This document shows positions 26,658 to 34,448 of a DNA stretch of 64,000 bases, one piece after another. The position numbers and the translations under genes were made by a program. The DNA lies in contig CABJAC010000002.1 of the NCBI GenBank assembly GCA_902363455.1, forward strand, positions 258,265 to 322,264, in the 5' to 3' direction. Every line of letters begins with the position of its first letter. Positions within the stretch are counted from its first letter, which is position 1. The notes under the pieces are model-generated. The model worked only from the letters and a program-made list of their open reading frames with translations, made no database searches and was not told the origin of the DNA. The DNA is from Caryophanales bacterium. GTDB taxonomy: Bacteria > Bacillota > Bacilli > Exiguobacteriales > Exiguobacteriaceae.

Positions 26658-26720
26658 GATGGACTCCTCCTCTGTAGTTGACTCTCTATACCTATTAGCC
26701 ACTTTCGGCGATTTTCCTGT

Positions 26721-26749
26721 TTGACAGGTAAAATCAAGCGTGCTAAAGT
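26721..26749 (+). promoter_or_regulatory. Sigma-A promoter of the guanidine exporter operon
   Basis: TTGACA at 26721-26726 and TAAAGT at 26744-26749 with a 17-nt spacer, placed directly upstream of the riboswitch. Confidence 0.75.
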
Positions 26750-26773
26750 CGGGGTATCGAATGAAAAGAAGAG

Positions 26774-26894
26774 TAATCCTCTAGGGTTCCGTTCGGCTGG
26801 ACCAAGGGAGGAACATGAGGGACACCTCATGCAACGGAGGGATAAAAGCCCGGGAGTAAAGCGTTTTTTACGCTTGCTCCCGGGCTTTTTTGTT
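26774..26894 (+). promoter_or_regulatory. Guanidine-I (ykkC) riboswitch with terminator
   Basis: The conserved core CTAGGGTTCCG, GGCTGGACCAAGGGAGG and ACGGAGGGATAAAAGCCCGGGAG is present. The last element begins a terminator stem, AAGCCCGGGAG with CTCCCGGGCTT and TTTTTT. Guanidine binding should prevent terminator formation and switch on the SMR pair downstream. Confidence 0.92.
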
Positions 26895-26923
26895 TGAACC
26901 AACATCTGTGAGGAGGAAATAAC

Positions 26924-27253
26924 ATGACAAAATATTGGTTAAGTATCGTCCTGGCGTCTTTTTTTGAAGTCGGCTGGGTCATCGGATTAAAACACGCAGC
27001 GACACCACTCGAGTGGGGGGCGACGATCATCAGCATCATTGTCAGTTTCAGCGTGTTGATTAAAGTCAGTAATCATCTGCCGGTCGGAACGGTCTATGCC
27101 GTCTTTGTCGGACTGGGAACAGCCGGCACTGTATTGACCGACATTCTGTTGTTTGGTCAATCCGCATCGCTCATCAAGTTGATGTTGATTGCCGTTTTAC
27201 TTGTTGGTGTCATCGGTCTGAAATTAGTCAGTGGGGAGGGTGAAAAACAATGA
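26924..27253 (+). CDS. gdnC: Guanidinium exporter subunit, SMR family (YkkC/GdnC)
   Basis: 109 residues, four membrane segments, typical small multidrug resistance fold with the essential glutamate in SFFEVGWVIGLKHA near residue 14. Guanidine-I riboswitch control shows that the physiological substrate is probably guanidinium, not quaternary drugs. GAGGAGGAAA precedes the start. It overlaps the partner gene by ATGA, consistent with a heterodimer. Confidence 0.92.
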   Translation: MTKYWLSIVLASFFEVGWVIGLKHAATPLEWGATIISIIVSFSVLIKVSNHLPVGTVYAVFVGLGTAGTVLTDILLFGQSASLIKLMLIAVLLVGVIGLKLVSGEGEKQ

Positions 27254-27567
27254 GTTGGTTCTATTTGATTCTGGCGGGTTTATTTGAAATGTTAGGTGTT
27301 GTCTTGATTAATACGTTTAATCAGCAGAAAAACGCGAAAAACCTGATTTTGATGTTTGCCGGTTTCGGGTTCAGTTTTTTGTTCCTGACCTTGGCGATGA
27401 ATGGACTGCCGATGGGAACGGCATACGCGGTTTGGACCGGAATCGGAGCAGCCGGCGGTACGATTCTCAGTATGATCTTTTACAAGGAAGCGAAAGACTG
27501 GAAACGGTTGGTCTGTATCGGTTTGATCATCAGTGCGACCATCGGATTAAAGCTGATTGGGGAATAA
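27250..27567 (+). CDS. gdnD: Guanidinium exporter subunit, SMR family (YkkD/GdnD)
   Basis: 105 residues, four membrane segments, with the conserved glutamate in GLFEMLGVVLINTF near residue 12 and GTAYAVWTGIGAAGG near 60. It is the partner of the preceding subunit. Members of such pairs insert in opposite orientation and exchange guanidinium for protons. No terminator is evident before the next gene. Confidence 0.92.
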   Translation: MSWFYLILAGLFEMLGVVLINTFNQQKNAKNLILMFAGFGFSFLFLTLAMNGLPMGTAYAVWTGIGAAGGTILSMIFYKEAKDWKRLVCIGLIISATIGLKLIGE

Positions 27568-27689
27568 ACATATCATTTAGATTACTTTTCTCATCCGAGC
27601 CGACTTGGTGGCATATTTTAGTTGGAAAAAGGAAATACTCCTTATAAGACAGTACGTCATTAAAATTGTGCATAAGGGGATGGATCGGT

Positions 27690-28445
27690 ATGAAGACAAA
27701 ACAGTATATCGGAACGTTTTATAAAGAAGAAGAATTGATCTCGAAAATGGATGAGTTGCATCAGCAAGGTCATCGCGAAGAAGATTTTTATATCATCGTC
27801 AAAGAGAAATCGAACCTGCAACTTGTCCGCAGTCAAATGGACGCAGAGATCGCGACGACGAAACCGTCATGGATTGATCGAATCCGCGGCAATCACGGAC
27901 GTGACCAAGAAGTGGATAATTTGTTTGGGTCACTCGATTTACCGGCAGATCAAGTCGAAGTCCATAAAACGGAAGTCGAAGGCGGCGGATTCGTCTTGTT
28001 ACTCGAAGTCCAGGACATTCAGTTTGATCCCCATCTAAATACAGACAATACACATCCGGACGTCAAAGTACGTTACGGCAGTTATGAAGAGACGCATACA
28101 TCAGACGATGCGAACTCCAACGCCCAATTGGGATCAGGGAATCCGCTTGACGTCGACAAGGATTCAAAAGAAGAACATGCGAAAATTGATTTGCATCGTG
28201 CCGGCACTGACAAAATGCCGCAAGACGAGAAAGCGATTGATCATGCAAAATTGGATGGTAACCGTGAACCGGACGTGGCCATGCGCCGAGACGATGATTT
28301 TAAACGTCCGGAGTGGGAAGAACAAAAAGCACGTCACGAAGACGAGAAAACGGATGACAAAGAGGATCTTCATCGTCCAAACCGTTCTGCCGATCGCTCG
28401 GACGATTTGGCGAAACAAGATCACGGAAATAACTTGGATCGTTAA
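27690..28445 (+). CDS. General stress protein 17M-like (YflT domain) with long charged tail
   Basis: 251 residues. About residues 1-110 form a YflT/GSP17M-like domain (YIGTFYKEEELISKMDEL, EEDFYIIVKEKSN). The rest is a low-complexity tail rich in Asp, Lys, His, Arg and Glu without hydrophobic core, so probably disordered. A paralogous N-terminal domain occurs at 58831. No clear sigma-B promoter was found here. The ATG at 27690 is used; its binding site GGGGATGG is modest. Confidence 0.75.
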   Translation: MKTKQYIGTFYKEEELISKMDELHQQGHREEDFYIIVKEKSNLQLVRSQMDAEIATTKPSWIDRIRGNHGRDQEVDNLFGSLDLPADQVEVHKTEVEGGGFVLLLEVQDIQFDPHLNTDNTHPDVKVRYGSYEETHTSDDANSNAQLGSGNPLDVDKDSKEEHAKIDLHRAGTDKMPQDEKAIDHAKLDGNREPDVAMRRDDDFKRPEWEEQKARHEDEKTDDKEDLHRPNRSADRSDDLAKQDHGNNLDR

Positions 28446-28447
28446 TC

Positions 28448-28476
28448 AAAAGTGATGAGTTGAAAAATCACTTTTA
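28448..28476 (+). terminator. Terminator of the stress protein gene
   Basis: AAAAGTGAT pairs with ATCACTTTT around GAGTTGAAAA. Confidence 0.65.
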
Positions 28477-28482
28477 AAACAG

Positions 28483-28520
28483 ATCAAGGTGGCAGATTTC
28501 AAATCTGCCACCTTGATTTT
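28483..28520. terminator. Bidirectional terminator related to the double-hairpin repeat
   Basis: ATCAAGGTGGCAGAT pairs with ATCTGCCACCTTGAT and is followed by TTTTTT. The GGTGGCAGA core is shared with the elements at 3202 and 36569, but the second hairpin is absent. Confidence 0.85.
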
Positions 28521-28525
28521 TTATC

Positions 28526-29350
28526 TTATTTTTTATGCATGTCATCCGGATTAGAACCGGTCCGTTCATTGCGGTTCAATTGATCGATGTGGTTCATCTC
28601 GTCCGCCGATAACACAAAGTCAAATACGTCCAGGTTTTCCCGGATCCGGCTTGGAGTGACGGATTTTGGAATGGCGATGATCTCATGTTGCAAGTGCCAA
28701 CGGAGAACAACTTGAGCAGGCGTCTTGTCATGGTGCATCGCAATCTCTGTGATGACCGGTTCTGTCAAGGCATCGCGTCCCTTCATCAGTGGACTCCATG
28801 CTTCGACGAAGATGCCGTGTTCCCGGCAAAACGAACGAATCGCTTCCTGACTCAGGAACGGATGCAGTTCGATTTGATTGACGGCCGGCACAATCGTTCC
28901 TTCTTCGAGAACCCGTTTGAGATGCGGAATGTGGAAGTTCGAGACACCGATGGCTTTGGTTTTTCCTTCTGCATAGAGATGCTCGAGGGCGCGCCATGTG
29001 TCCATGTATAAATCCTCATCCGGCATCGGCCAATGAATCAAGTATAAATCGACATAATCAACACCGAGTTTTTGCAGACTTGTTTCAAAAGCGGCAAGTG
29101 TCTGCTCGTAACCTTGATCCTTATTCCAGACTTTCGTCGTCAAAAAGATATCTTCCCGGGGAATTCCCGAATCCCGCAAAGCGCGTCCGACACCGGCTTC
29201 GTTCTCATAAATCATTGCCGTATCGATTGACCGGTAACCGGCCTGTAGTGCTTCTCGTACCGCTTCATAGACCTCTTGTTCCGGTACTTTAAAAACACCG
29301 TACCCGAGTTGCGGCATGACAAGTCCGTTGTTTAATGTGATGAATTCCAT
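28526..29350 (-). CDS. Aldo/keto reductase
   Basis: 274-residue TIM-barrel NADPH-dependent oxidoreductase with GYRSIDTAMIYENEAGVG (catalytic Asp and Tyr near 43-49), a catalytic Lys in TTKVWNKDQG near 72, and His in LIHWPMP near 105. The C-terminal IPKSVTPSRIRENL binds NADP. It resembles B. subtilis YvgN/YtbE glyoxal and aldehyde reductases. Divergent from the next dehydrogenase; substrate unknown. Confidence 0.9.
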   Translation of the reverse strand: MEFITLNNGLVMPQLGYGVFKVPEQEVYEAVREALQAGYRSIDTAMIYENEAGVGRALRDSGIPREDIFLTTKVWNKDQGYEQTLAAFETSLQKLGVDYVDLYLIHWPMPDEDLYMDTWRALEHLYAEGKTKAIGVSNFHIPHLKRVLEEGTIVPAVNQIELHPFLSQEAIRSFCREHGIFVEAWSPLMKGRDALTEPVITEIAMHHDKTPAQVVLRWHLQHEIIAIPKSVTPSRIRENLDVFDFVLSADEMNHIDQLNRNERTGSNPDDMHKK

Positions 29351-29492
29351 TTTGAATCCCCCTTAGTTCAGCGATGTTCTGCTTATTTAGTGTACGCCTT
29401 CTGTTGCTGAAAATCGAATCAAACGAAGGGTTGAACTCAGCGATTGACTTCCGTATACTGAGCGTTAACAAATAATGGAATGAGGGATAACG

Positions 29493-30518
29493 ATGATTCG
29501 TCAAGCAGTTTTGCAATACATACATGAAGAACGGGCGGTCGATCGGCTCACGACACTGTTGGCTGACAGAAAAGCCGTCATGCTGCACGGGAAACAGGCA
29601 CTTGGAGCCGCCCGAGCCTATCTTCCGGAACTGCCAAAAATCGAGTTCAGCGGACATTGTACGGATCAACAAGTCGAACGGTTGGCAGAAAAATGTGCCG
29701 CGTACGAAGTCATCGTCGCCGTTGGCGGAGGATCATTGATTGATACGGCAAAGCAGGTCGCTGTCAAACAAAATCGTCCCTTGATCGTCATTCCGACCCT
29801 TGTTTCAAACTGTGCCCCGTGGACACCGCTCAGTGTCATGTATGATCAGCAGGGACAGTACGTGCGGTTTGATACGATTCCCGTCGTCATCGAAGCTTTG
29901 TTGCTCGATCACCGGATTCTTGCCAATAGTCCATATGATTATTTTGTTGCCGGACTCGTTGATACGTTAGCCAAGTGGTATGAGGCACGCGCCCTCAGTG
30001 GCGTCACGGCAGACGATCCGGTTGTCGAGTCCGCGTTACGGATGTCGGAACACTGTAAAGCGCTGATTTTGCGGACACCGATCAGTCCGGAACAATTTAA
30101 AGCCTATCCGTCACCGATCCAACACTTGGTGGAGACGGTCATTCCGCTTGCTGGAAGTGTCGGTGGATTTGGTGACGAAGCGACGCGCGGGGCGATCGGA
30201 CACGGTGTCCACAACGCATTATCACCGTTCCCTTCAACCAAAACAATCCTCCATGGAAGCAAAGTCGGGTATGGCTTGTTGGTCCAGGAATTATTGCTTG
30301 GTGAAACACAGTCTTACGAAGAGTTGCAGCACTATTTAAGAGACAATCAGCAACCGACGACAAGTGCAGAACTTGGTTTGACGGAGTCGGAGCGAGAAAA
30401 CTTGGCGGAACGAATTGGTCAAGAACCCCTCTGTCAATTGATCGAGACGGACCTGTCTCCCCATACGATTTTGGCAACTTTAATGAAAAACGATCAACAA
30501 GCCGTTCGTTCGCATTGA
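29493..30518 (+). CDS. Iron-type alcohol dehydrogenase, glycerol dehydrogenase family
   Basis: 341 residues related to GldA and E. coli YbdH/HcxA: NAD-binding VAVGGGSLIDTAKQVA near residue 77, a metal-ligand Asp in AGLVDTLAKWYEA near 153, and histidines in GAIGHGVHNALS near 232 and TILHGSKVGYG near 250. The metal ligands appear complete. It may reduce or oxidise a glycerol-like or 2-hydroxy acid substrate; this cannot be decided. Confidence 0.83.
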   Translation: MIRQAVLQYIHEERAVDRLTTLLADRKAVMLHGKQALGAARAYLPELPKIEFSGHCTDQQVERLAEKCAAYEVIVAVGGGSLIDTAKQVAVKQNRPLIVIPTLVSNCAPWTPLSVMYDQQGQYVRFDTIPVVIEALLLDHRILANSPYDYFVAGLVDTLAKWYEARALSGVTADDPVVESALRMSEHCKALILRTPISPEQFKAYPSPIQHLVETVIPLAGSVGGFGDEATRGAIGHGVHNALSPFPSTKTILHGSKVGYGLLVQELLLGETQSYEELQHYLRDNQQPTTSAELGLTESERENLAERIGQEPLCQLIETDLSPHTILATLMKNDQQAVRSH

Positions 30519-30529
30519 GGACACGTTAA

Positions 30530-30562
30530 AAAATCCTGCACCCGCATTACCGGGAGCAGGAT
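30530..30562. terminator. Bidirectional terminator
   Basis: AAATCCTGC pairs with GCAGGATTT between convergent genes. Confidence 0.8.
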
Positions 30563-30565
30563 TTG

Positions 30566-31528
30566 TTATTGTGCTTTAGCGAACTGGTGATAAGGCGCAG
30601 GACGACCAAGCAGGTATCCTTGTCCGAAATCAAAGCCAAGTTCCCGGCAGAGGTCGAGTTCTTCTTGGCGTTCGATGCCTTCTGCAAGAATTTGAATGCC
30701 CATCTCTTTTGTTAAATAGCGTGCTTTTCGTAAGAAAGCTTCATTTTCCGCGACTGTATCGCAATGGGAGATGAAGGCACGGTCAATTTTAATGTAATCG
30801 GGTTGCAAGAGAGACAACATGTCGAGCGTCGAGAATCCGGCACCGACATCGTCAAGTGCGACTTGGATACCTTGTTTTTTATACTGTTCAAAAACGTGCT
30901 TTAAATGATTGACGTCTTCGATTTTTTCCGTCTCGACAACTTCGAATACCAGTCGGCTAGGGTCGACATTGTATCGTTCGACGATTTCGAACGTATGGCG
31001 CAGACAATATTCCGGATTGTAGATCGTTGAAGGAAGGAAATTAATAAATGTCTTTTCCGTTCCGCCGACCAAATGGGTAGCACGGATGGCTTCCTCGCGT
31101 GCCCGTTGATCGAGTCTCGAGTGAAGTCCCATCTTCGAAGCGGTCGAGAAAAGCAGACCAGGCGACATCGAGACATTTTCGTCTGCTGCCCGAAGCAACG
31201 CTTCATTGGCAAATAAGGTGTTGTCCTGAATGTTAAAAATCGGTTGCAGATGACTGGTCATGATTCCATTTTGAATGAAATCAATCGCCTGCCGGTTGTG
31301 TAACTGTTCCAGTAGAGCAGAAGCAACGAGAACCGGTGTGGCGAGACGTGATCCAACGGCCCGACAGGAGACCGGGAAGTCAGCAATACGTAAAGTTGAT
31401 GTGAGTAATTGTTCCAGCTCTTCAAAAGAAGCGTAGGAAAACACTTCGGATGCAGGTGACTGGATATGTAGAGAACCAGTCTCGATAAAACGAATTGTCG
31501 TTGTACATTCGGCGCAAGGATGCCACAT
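30566..31528 (-). CDS. EAL-domain cyclic-di-GMP phosphodiesterase with N-terminal CxxC
   Basis: 320 residues. A roughly 90-residue N-terminal region begins MWHPCAEC, a possible metal or redox motif. The EAL domain follows with LQPIFNI, NEALLRA, INFLPSTIY, FEVVETE, ALDDVGAGFS, KIDRAFI, LAEGIE and GQGYLLGRP, so all catalytic and metal-binding residues look present and it should be active. There is no GGDEF domain and no membrane segment. GAGGTGG precedes the ATG. It probably lowers cytosolic c-di-GMP. Confidence 0.9.
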   Translation of the reverse strand: MWHPCAECTTTIRFIETGSLHIQSPASEVFSYASFEELEQLLTSTLRIADFPVSCRAVGSRLATPVLVASALLEQLHNRQAIDFIQNGIMTSHLQPIFNIQDNTLFANEALLRAADENVSMSPGLLFSTASKMGLHSRLDQRAREEAIRATHLVGGTEKTFINFLPSTIYNPEYCLRHTFEIVERYNVDPSRLVFEVVETEKIEDVNHLKHVFEQYKKQGIQVALDDVGAGFSTLDMLSLLQPDYIKIDRAFISHCDTVAENEAFLRKARYLTKEMGIQILAEGIERQEELDLCRELGFDFGQGYLLGRPAPYHQFAKAQ

Positions 31529-31662
31529 GAATGGGTGTCCACCTCTCTTATTTCAAATACATATGATAAAGATGTATTTATTAAATTGGTTAAAATCTTT
31601 ACCCAAAGATAATCTATTCATAAACCGGATATCAAACATTTAGGTCTCCATTGACCAAAGTA

Positions 31663-31697
31663 AAAAAAGAGAGACGAATTCGTCTCTCTTTTTTATC
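31663..31697. terminator. Bidirectional terminator
   Basis: A near-perfect palindrome, AAGAGAGACGAA with TTCGTCTCTCTT, flanked by A and T runs. On the minus strand it lies downstream of the DUF1294 gene's upstream neighbour region, between that gene and the EAL gene. Confidence 0.8.
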
Positions 31698-31723
31698 GGT
31701 TGATTAGTACAGAATCTAAAGCA

Positions 31724-31996
31724 TCACGACCGGATCCATAAAATCCAGACGGTCGCATGGAGTAAAATCGCGAGTGGGACGAACAACTGAAACTTAGCGG
31801 TCCGTGTTTTATGACGGACAAGTTGCATCGCAAGCAATGTCCCGAGCGCACCACCGAGAAAAGCGATCGTCAATAAGGTGGCTTCCGGTGTCCGCCATGC
31901 CCGTTGTTTTACTTGGCGTTTATCCCGCCACATCGAAACAAATCCGACCACGGTCATCACGCCGTAAAATAAAAGGATACTCGAGTAAACTGTCAT
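31724..31996 (-). CDS. DUF1294 membrane protein
   Basis: 90 residues with an N-terminal and two C-terminal hydrophobic segments. The family hallmark is visible: WRDKRQVKQRAWRTPEATLL and MQLVRHKTRTAKF. Function is unknown; some homologues are fused to cold-shock domains. It is the last gene after LemA and the TPM protein on this strand, 9 nt downstream, so it may share their transcript. Confidence 0.8.
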   Translation of the reverse strand: MTVYSSILLFYGVMTVVGFVSMWRDKRQVKQRAWRTPEATLLTIAFLGGALGTLLAMQLVRHKTRTAKFQLFVPLAILLHATVWILWIRS

Positions 31997-32005
31997 GCTA
32001 AATCC

Positions 32006-32743
32006 TTACCTTTCTGCGCCACCGCCGCCGGAACTTCCGCCACCACCACGACTGCCACCGCCACCACCACCGCCTCGCATGATGGCAGAGAACAGGTTGA
32101 TGATTGCAAAGAAGAACATGCCGCCGGTGAACTTCATGTCGAGGAGTAATAAGAGAACGAGACCGGCACCGATCAAGACTTTTACCCACGTGCTCAACCC
32201 GCTGTCGTTAGTTTGTTTAACCGGATCTTGTGATTCAAGCGACTGTTCTTTTGAGATGACGCTGACGACGGCTTTGTATGTTTCGGAAGCCGCCTTGCCA
32301 TACTCGCCTTGATCGCGGTAGGGAACCGCGTACTTGTCGAGAATCCGTCCGGCTGTAATATCCGTCAAGATGCCTTCCAACTTATAACCGACTTCGATTC
32401 GAAAATTTCGGTCTTGTTCGTTTGGAGCCACGACGACGAGCACTCCGTTATCTTTTCCGGCTTGACCGATGCCCTGTGCCCGGAATGTCTCATTGGCATA
32501 CGTGCTTAAATCCTGTCCTTTTAAATCAGGGACGGTCTTCAGGACGACTTGTGCCGTCGTATACTGTTCGAGTTCTTGACCGAGACGAGCGAGTTCCGCT
32601 TCTTCCGACGCAGACAGCAGCTGGGCATCATCTTGGATGAAGAATGCTGCGCCCGTGCGTTCTGACACGGCTTCGGCAGTCGGAGTCAGAAGGAAGAAGA
32701 CGAGGAACGCGGTGAAAAGCAGTCGCGTTCTTCGCCAAATCAT
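32006..32743 (-). CDS. TPM-domain membrane protein (YgcG-like) with glycine-rich tail
   Basis: 245 residues: signal peptide (cleavage expected near TAEA-VS, residue 25), a TPM domain about 30-150 with FRIEVGYKLEGILTD, a membrane segment near 185-215, and a C-terminal Gly/Ser-rich run. TPM proteins often pair with LemA, as here, where the genes overlap by ATGA. The family is thought to serve cell-envelope or respiratory-complex repair, but function is unsettled. Confidence 0.85.
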   Translation of the reverse strand: MIWRRTRLLFTAFLVFFLLTPTAEAVSERTGAAFFIQDDAQLLSASEEAELARLGQELEQYTTAQVVLKTVPDLKGQDLSTYANETFRAQGIGQAGKDNGVLVVVAPNEQDRNFRIEVGYKLEGILTDITAGRILDKYAVPYRDQGEYGKAASETYKAVVSVISKEQSLESQDPVKQTNDSGLSTWVKVLIGAGLVLLLLLDMKFTGGMFFFAIINLFSAIMRGGGGGGGSRGGGGSSGGGGAER

Positions 32744-33333
32744 TTCGAATCACTATTGAAGTCAACCGTTGGATTTTCACGGTCACTTTCTGAGATTTCA
32801 TAATATGGTTTTTTCTCAAAACCAAACGCCGAAGCATAAAGCGAAGTTGGGAAACTGCGACGTTTTTTGTTGTAGACGGTCACGGCATCATTATAATCTT
32901 TTCGTGCGATACCAAGGCGGTTTTCTGTTCCTTCCAGTGTATCCATCAACGATTGGAACCGTTCGCTTGATTTGAGTTCCGGATACGTCGTTTGCAAGGC
33001 AATCAATCCGCGAAGGGATGACGTGACTTGCTGATCGGCTTCAATCCGTTGTTCTGTCGAAGCAGCACGCGCTAAACCTGCTTGTGCCTTGGCGATATCA
33101 CCGTAGACTTTTTCTTCCTGACCGGCGACACCTTTAACCGTCTCGACGAGATTCGGAATTAAATCCGCCCGGCGTTTAATCTGATTATCGACTTGTGACC
33201 ATTTGTTTGAAACGTCTTCTTCGACGTTGACGAGACTGTTGTACTGTCCAATCGCCAAAAATGCGATGAGGACGACGACGGCAATCCCGATGATGAGAGG
33301 TAACTTGGATCCTCCACGATTTCTACGTGCCAT
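32740..33333 (-). CDS. lemA: LemA family protein
   Basis: 197 residues: a short basic N-terminus, one membrane anchor (IIGIAVVVLIAFLAIG), then the coiled LemA domain with NQIKRRADLIPNLVETVKG near 50 and YNDAVTVYNKKRRSFPTSL near 145. AAGGAG lies 11 nt before the ATG at 33333; an in-frame GTG at 33345 is too close to that site. It is coupled to the TPM protein. The molecular role is unknown. Confidence 0.88.
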   Translation of the reverse strand: MARRNRGGSKLPLIIGIAVVVLIAFLAIGQYNSLVNVEEDVSNKWSQVDNQIKRRADLIPNLVETVKGVAGQEEKVYGDIAKAQAGLARAASTEQRIEADQQVTSSLRGLIALQTTYPELKSSERFQSLMDTLEGTENRLGIARKDYNDAVTVYNKKRRSFPTSLYASAFGFEKKPYYEISESDRENPTVDFNSDSK

Positions 33334-33407
33334 AACTACGTTCACTCCTTTTTCTGTATCTCAACTATATATACCCTAATCACTCTTAATTAGTTTCATG
33401 AAAATGA

Positions 33408-33435
33408 AAAACTACCAGCGGTTTGCTGGTAGTTT
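33408..33435 (-). terminator. Terminator of uppP
   Basis: AAACTACCAGC pairs with GCTGGTAGTTT around a 6-nt loop. T residues follow on the minus strand. Confidence 0.8.
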
Positions 33436-33440
33436 GAAGA

Positions 33441-34277
33441 TTACAGATAGACGATGACCGCAAGAACTGCTGCCAAGACGAGACGATAGATCGCAAACGG
33501 AACAAGTTTGATTTTATTGATCAGTTTCAAGAAGAAACGGATCGACAACAATGCAAAAGCGAATGAAGCGATGAAACCGACTGCATAAAATCCAAGGTCT
33601 GCTACTTTGATATACTCCCAGTTCTTGAAGAGTGACAAGGCACTCGCACCGAACATGATCGGAACAGCCATGATGAAGGTGAAGTCCGCTGCCGTCCGGT
33701 GATTCATCCCGAGGAAGACCCCTCCGGAAATCGTTGAGCCGGACCGAGAGAAACCGGGCCAGAGCGAGATACATTGGAACAGCCCGACGAGTGCTGCTTG
33801 TCGGTACGAAATTTGGTCAAGCGTTGTGGTTTTCGGTTCTTTTGGTCCGAATTTATCAGCTGCAATCATCAAGATGGCACCGGCGGCAAGACCGATGATA
33901 ACCGTATCGATCGAGAAGAGATTCTCATCAATGAAGTCTTCAAACAACAGACCAAGAACGGCTGCCGGGAGTAAACCGATTAAGACGTGACGTAATTTCA
34001 ATTTGTGTGTACCCGTTGCGTCATGTTCGCCTTCAATTTTGTAAAGACCGATTAAGCTGAACAGTCGTTTCCAAAAGACGACGATGACGGCGAGGATTGA
34101 TCCCAACTGGATGACAATCTTAAACGTGTTGGCTGAGTACTTCCCTAAAAATTCTGTCGTTTGGAGCCACATATCATCAACGATGATCATATGTCCGGTC
34201 GAGGAGACAGGAGCAAATTCCGTCATCCCTTCGACGAAACCGAGCAAAAGTGCTTTAAGTAATTCAATGATAGTCAT
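33441..34277 (-). CDS. uppP: Undecaprenyl-diphosphatase
   Basis: 278-residue integral membrane enzyme (BacA/UppP) that dephosphorylates undecaprenyl pyrophosphate to recycle the peptidoglycan lipid carrier and confers basal bacitracin tolerance. Both family signatures are seen: EGMTEFAPVSSTGHM near residue 15 and PGFSRSGSTISGG near 172. About eight membrane segments. GGAGAA precedes the start. Divergent from the metal ATPase gene. Confidence 0.95.
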   Translation of the reverse strand: MTIIELLKALLLGFVEGMTEFAPVSSTGHMIIVDDMWLQTTEFLGKYSANTFKIVIQLGSILAVIVVFWKRLFSLIGLYKIEGEHDATGTHKLKLRHVLIGLLPAAVLGLLFEDFIDENLFSIDTVIIGLAAGAILMIAADKFGPKEPKTTTLDQISYRQAALVGLFQCISLWPGFSRSGSTISGGVFLGMNHRTAADFTFIMAVPIMFGASALSLFKNWEYIKVADLGFYAVGFIASFAFALLSIRFFLKLINKIKLVPFAIYRLVLAAVLAVIVYL

Positions 34278-34414
34278 GTTATTCTCCTTCTATATTTTTC
34301 TATATAAAAACATATCATGTTTTATTCTTCTGAGATAGAACGAATCAAAATATCGGGCGCAGGTCTGAGGTAAATATGACTTGTCGCAGACGGAAAAAGG
34401 GAGTACACTGATTT

Positions 34415-34435
34415 TATAATCAAACAATCGTTTGA
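34415..34435 (+). promoter_or_regulatory. Metal-ATPase promoter -10 with ArsR/CadC-type operator
   Basis: TATAAT at 34415-34420 overlaps the inverted repeat TCAAAC-AATC-GTTTGA at 34420-34435. The sequence strongly recalls the CadC/CzrA operator type (TCAAATA ... TATTTGA). No cadC gene is in the window. Confidence 0.6.
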
Positions 34436-34448
34436 ATGAGGTGAGAAG

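Noticed and set aside
28084..28455. Alternative frame of 123 codons in the tail of the stress protein gene
   Set aside because: It overlaps the coding tail completely and has Arg/Lys/Thr-rich shadow composition typical of a shifted frame in an acidic repeat region.
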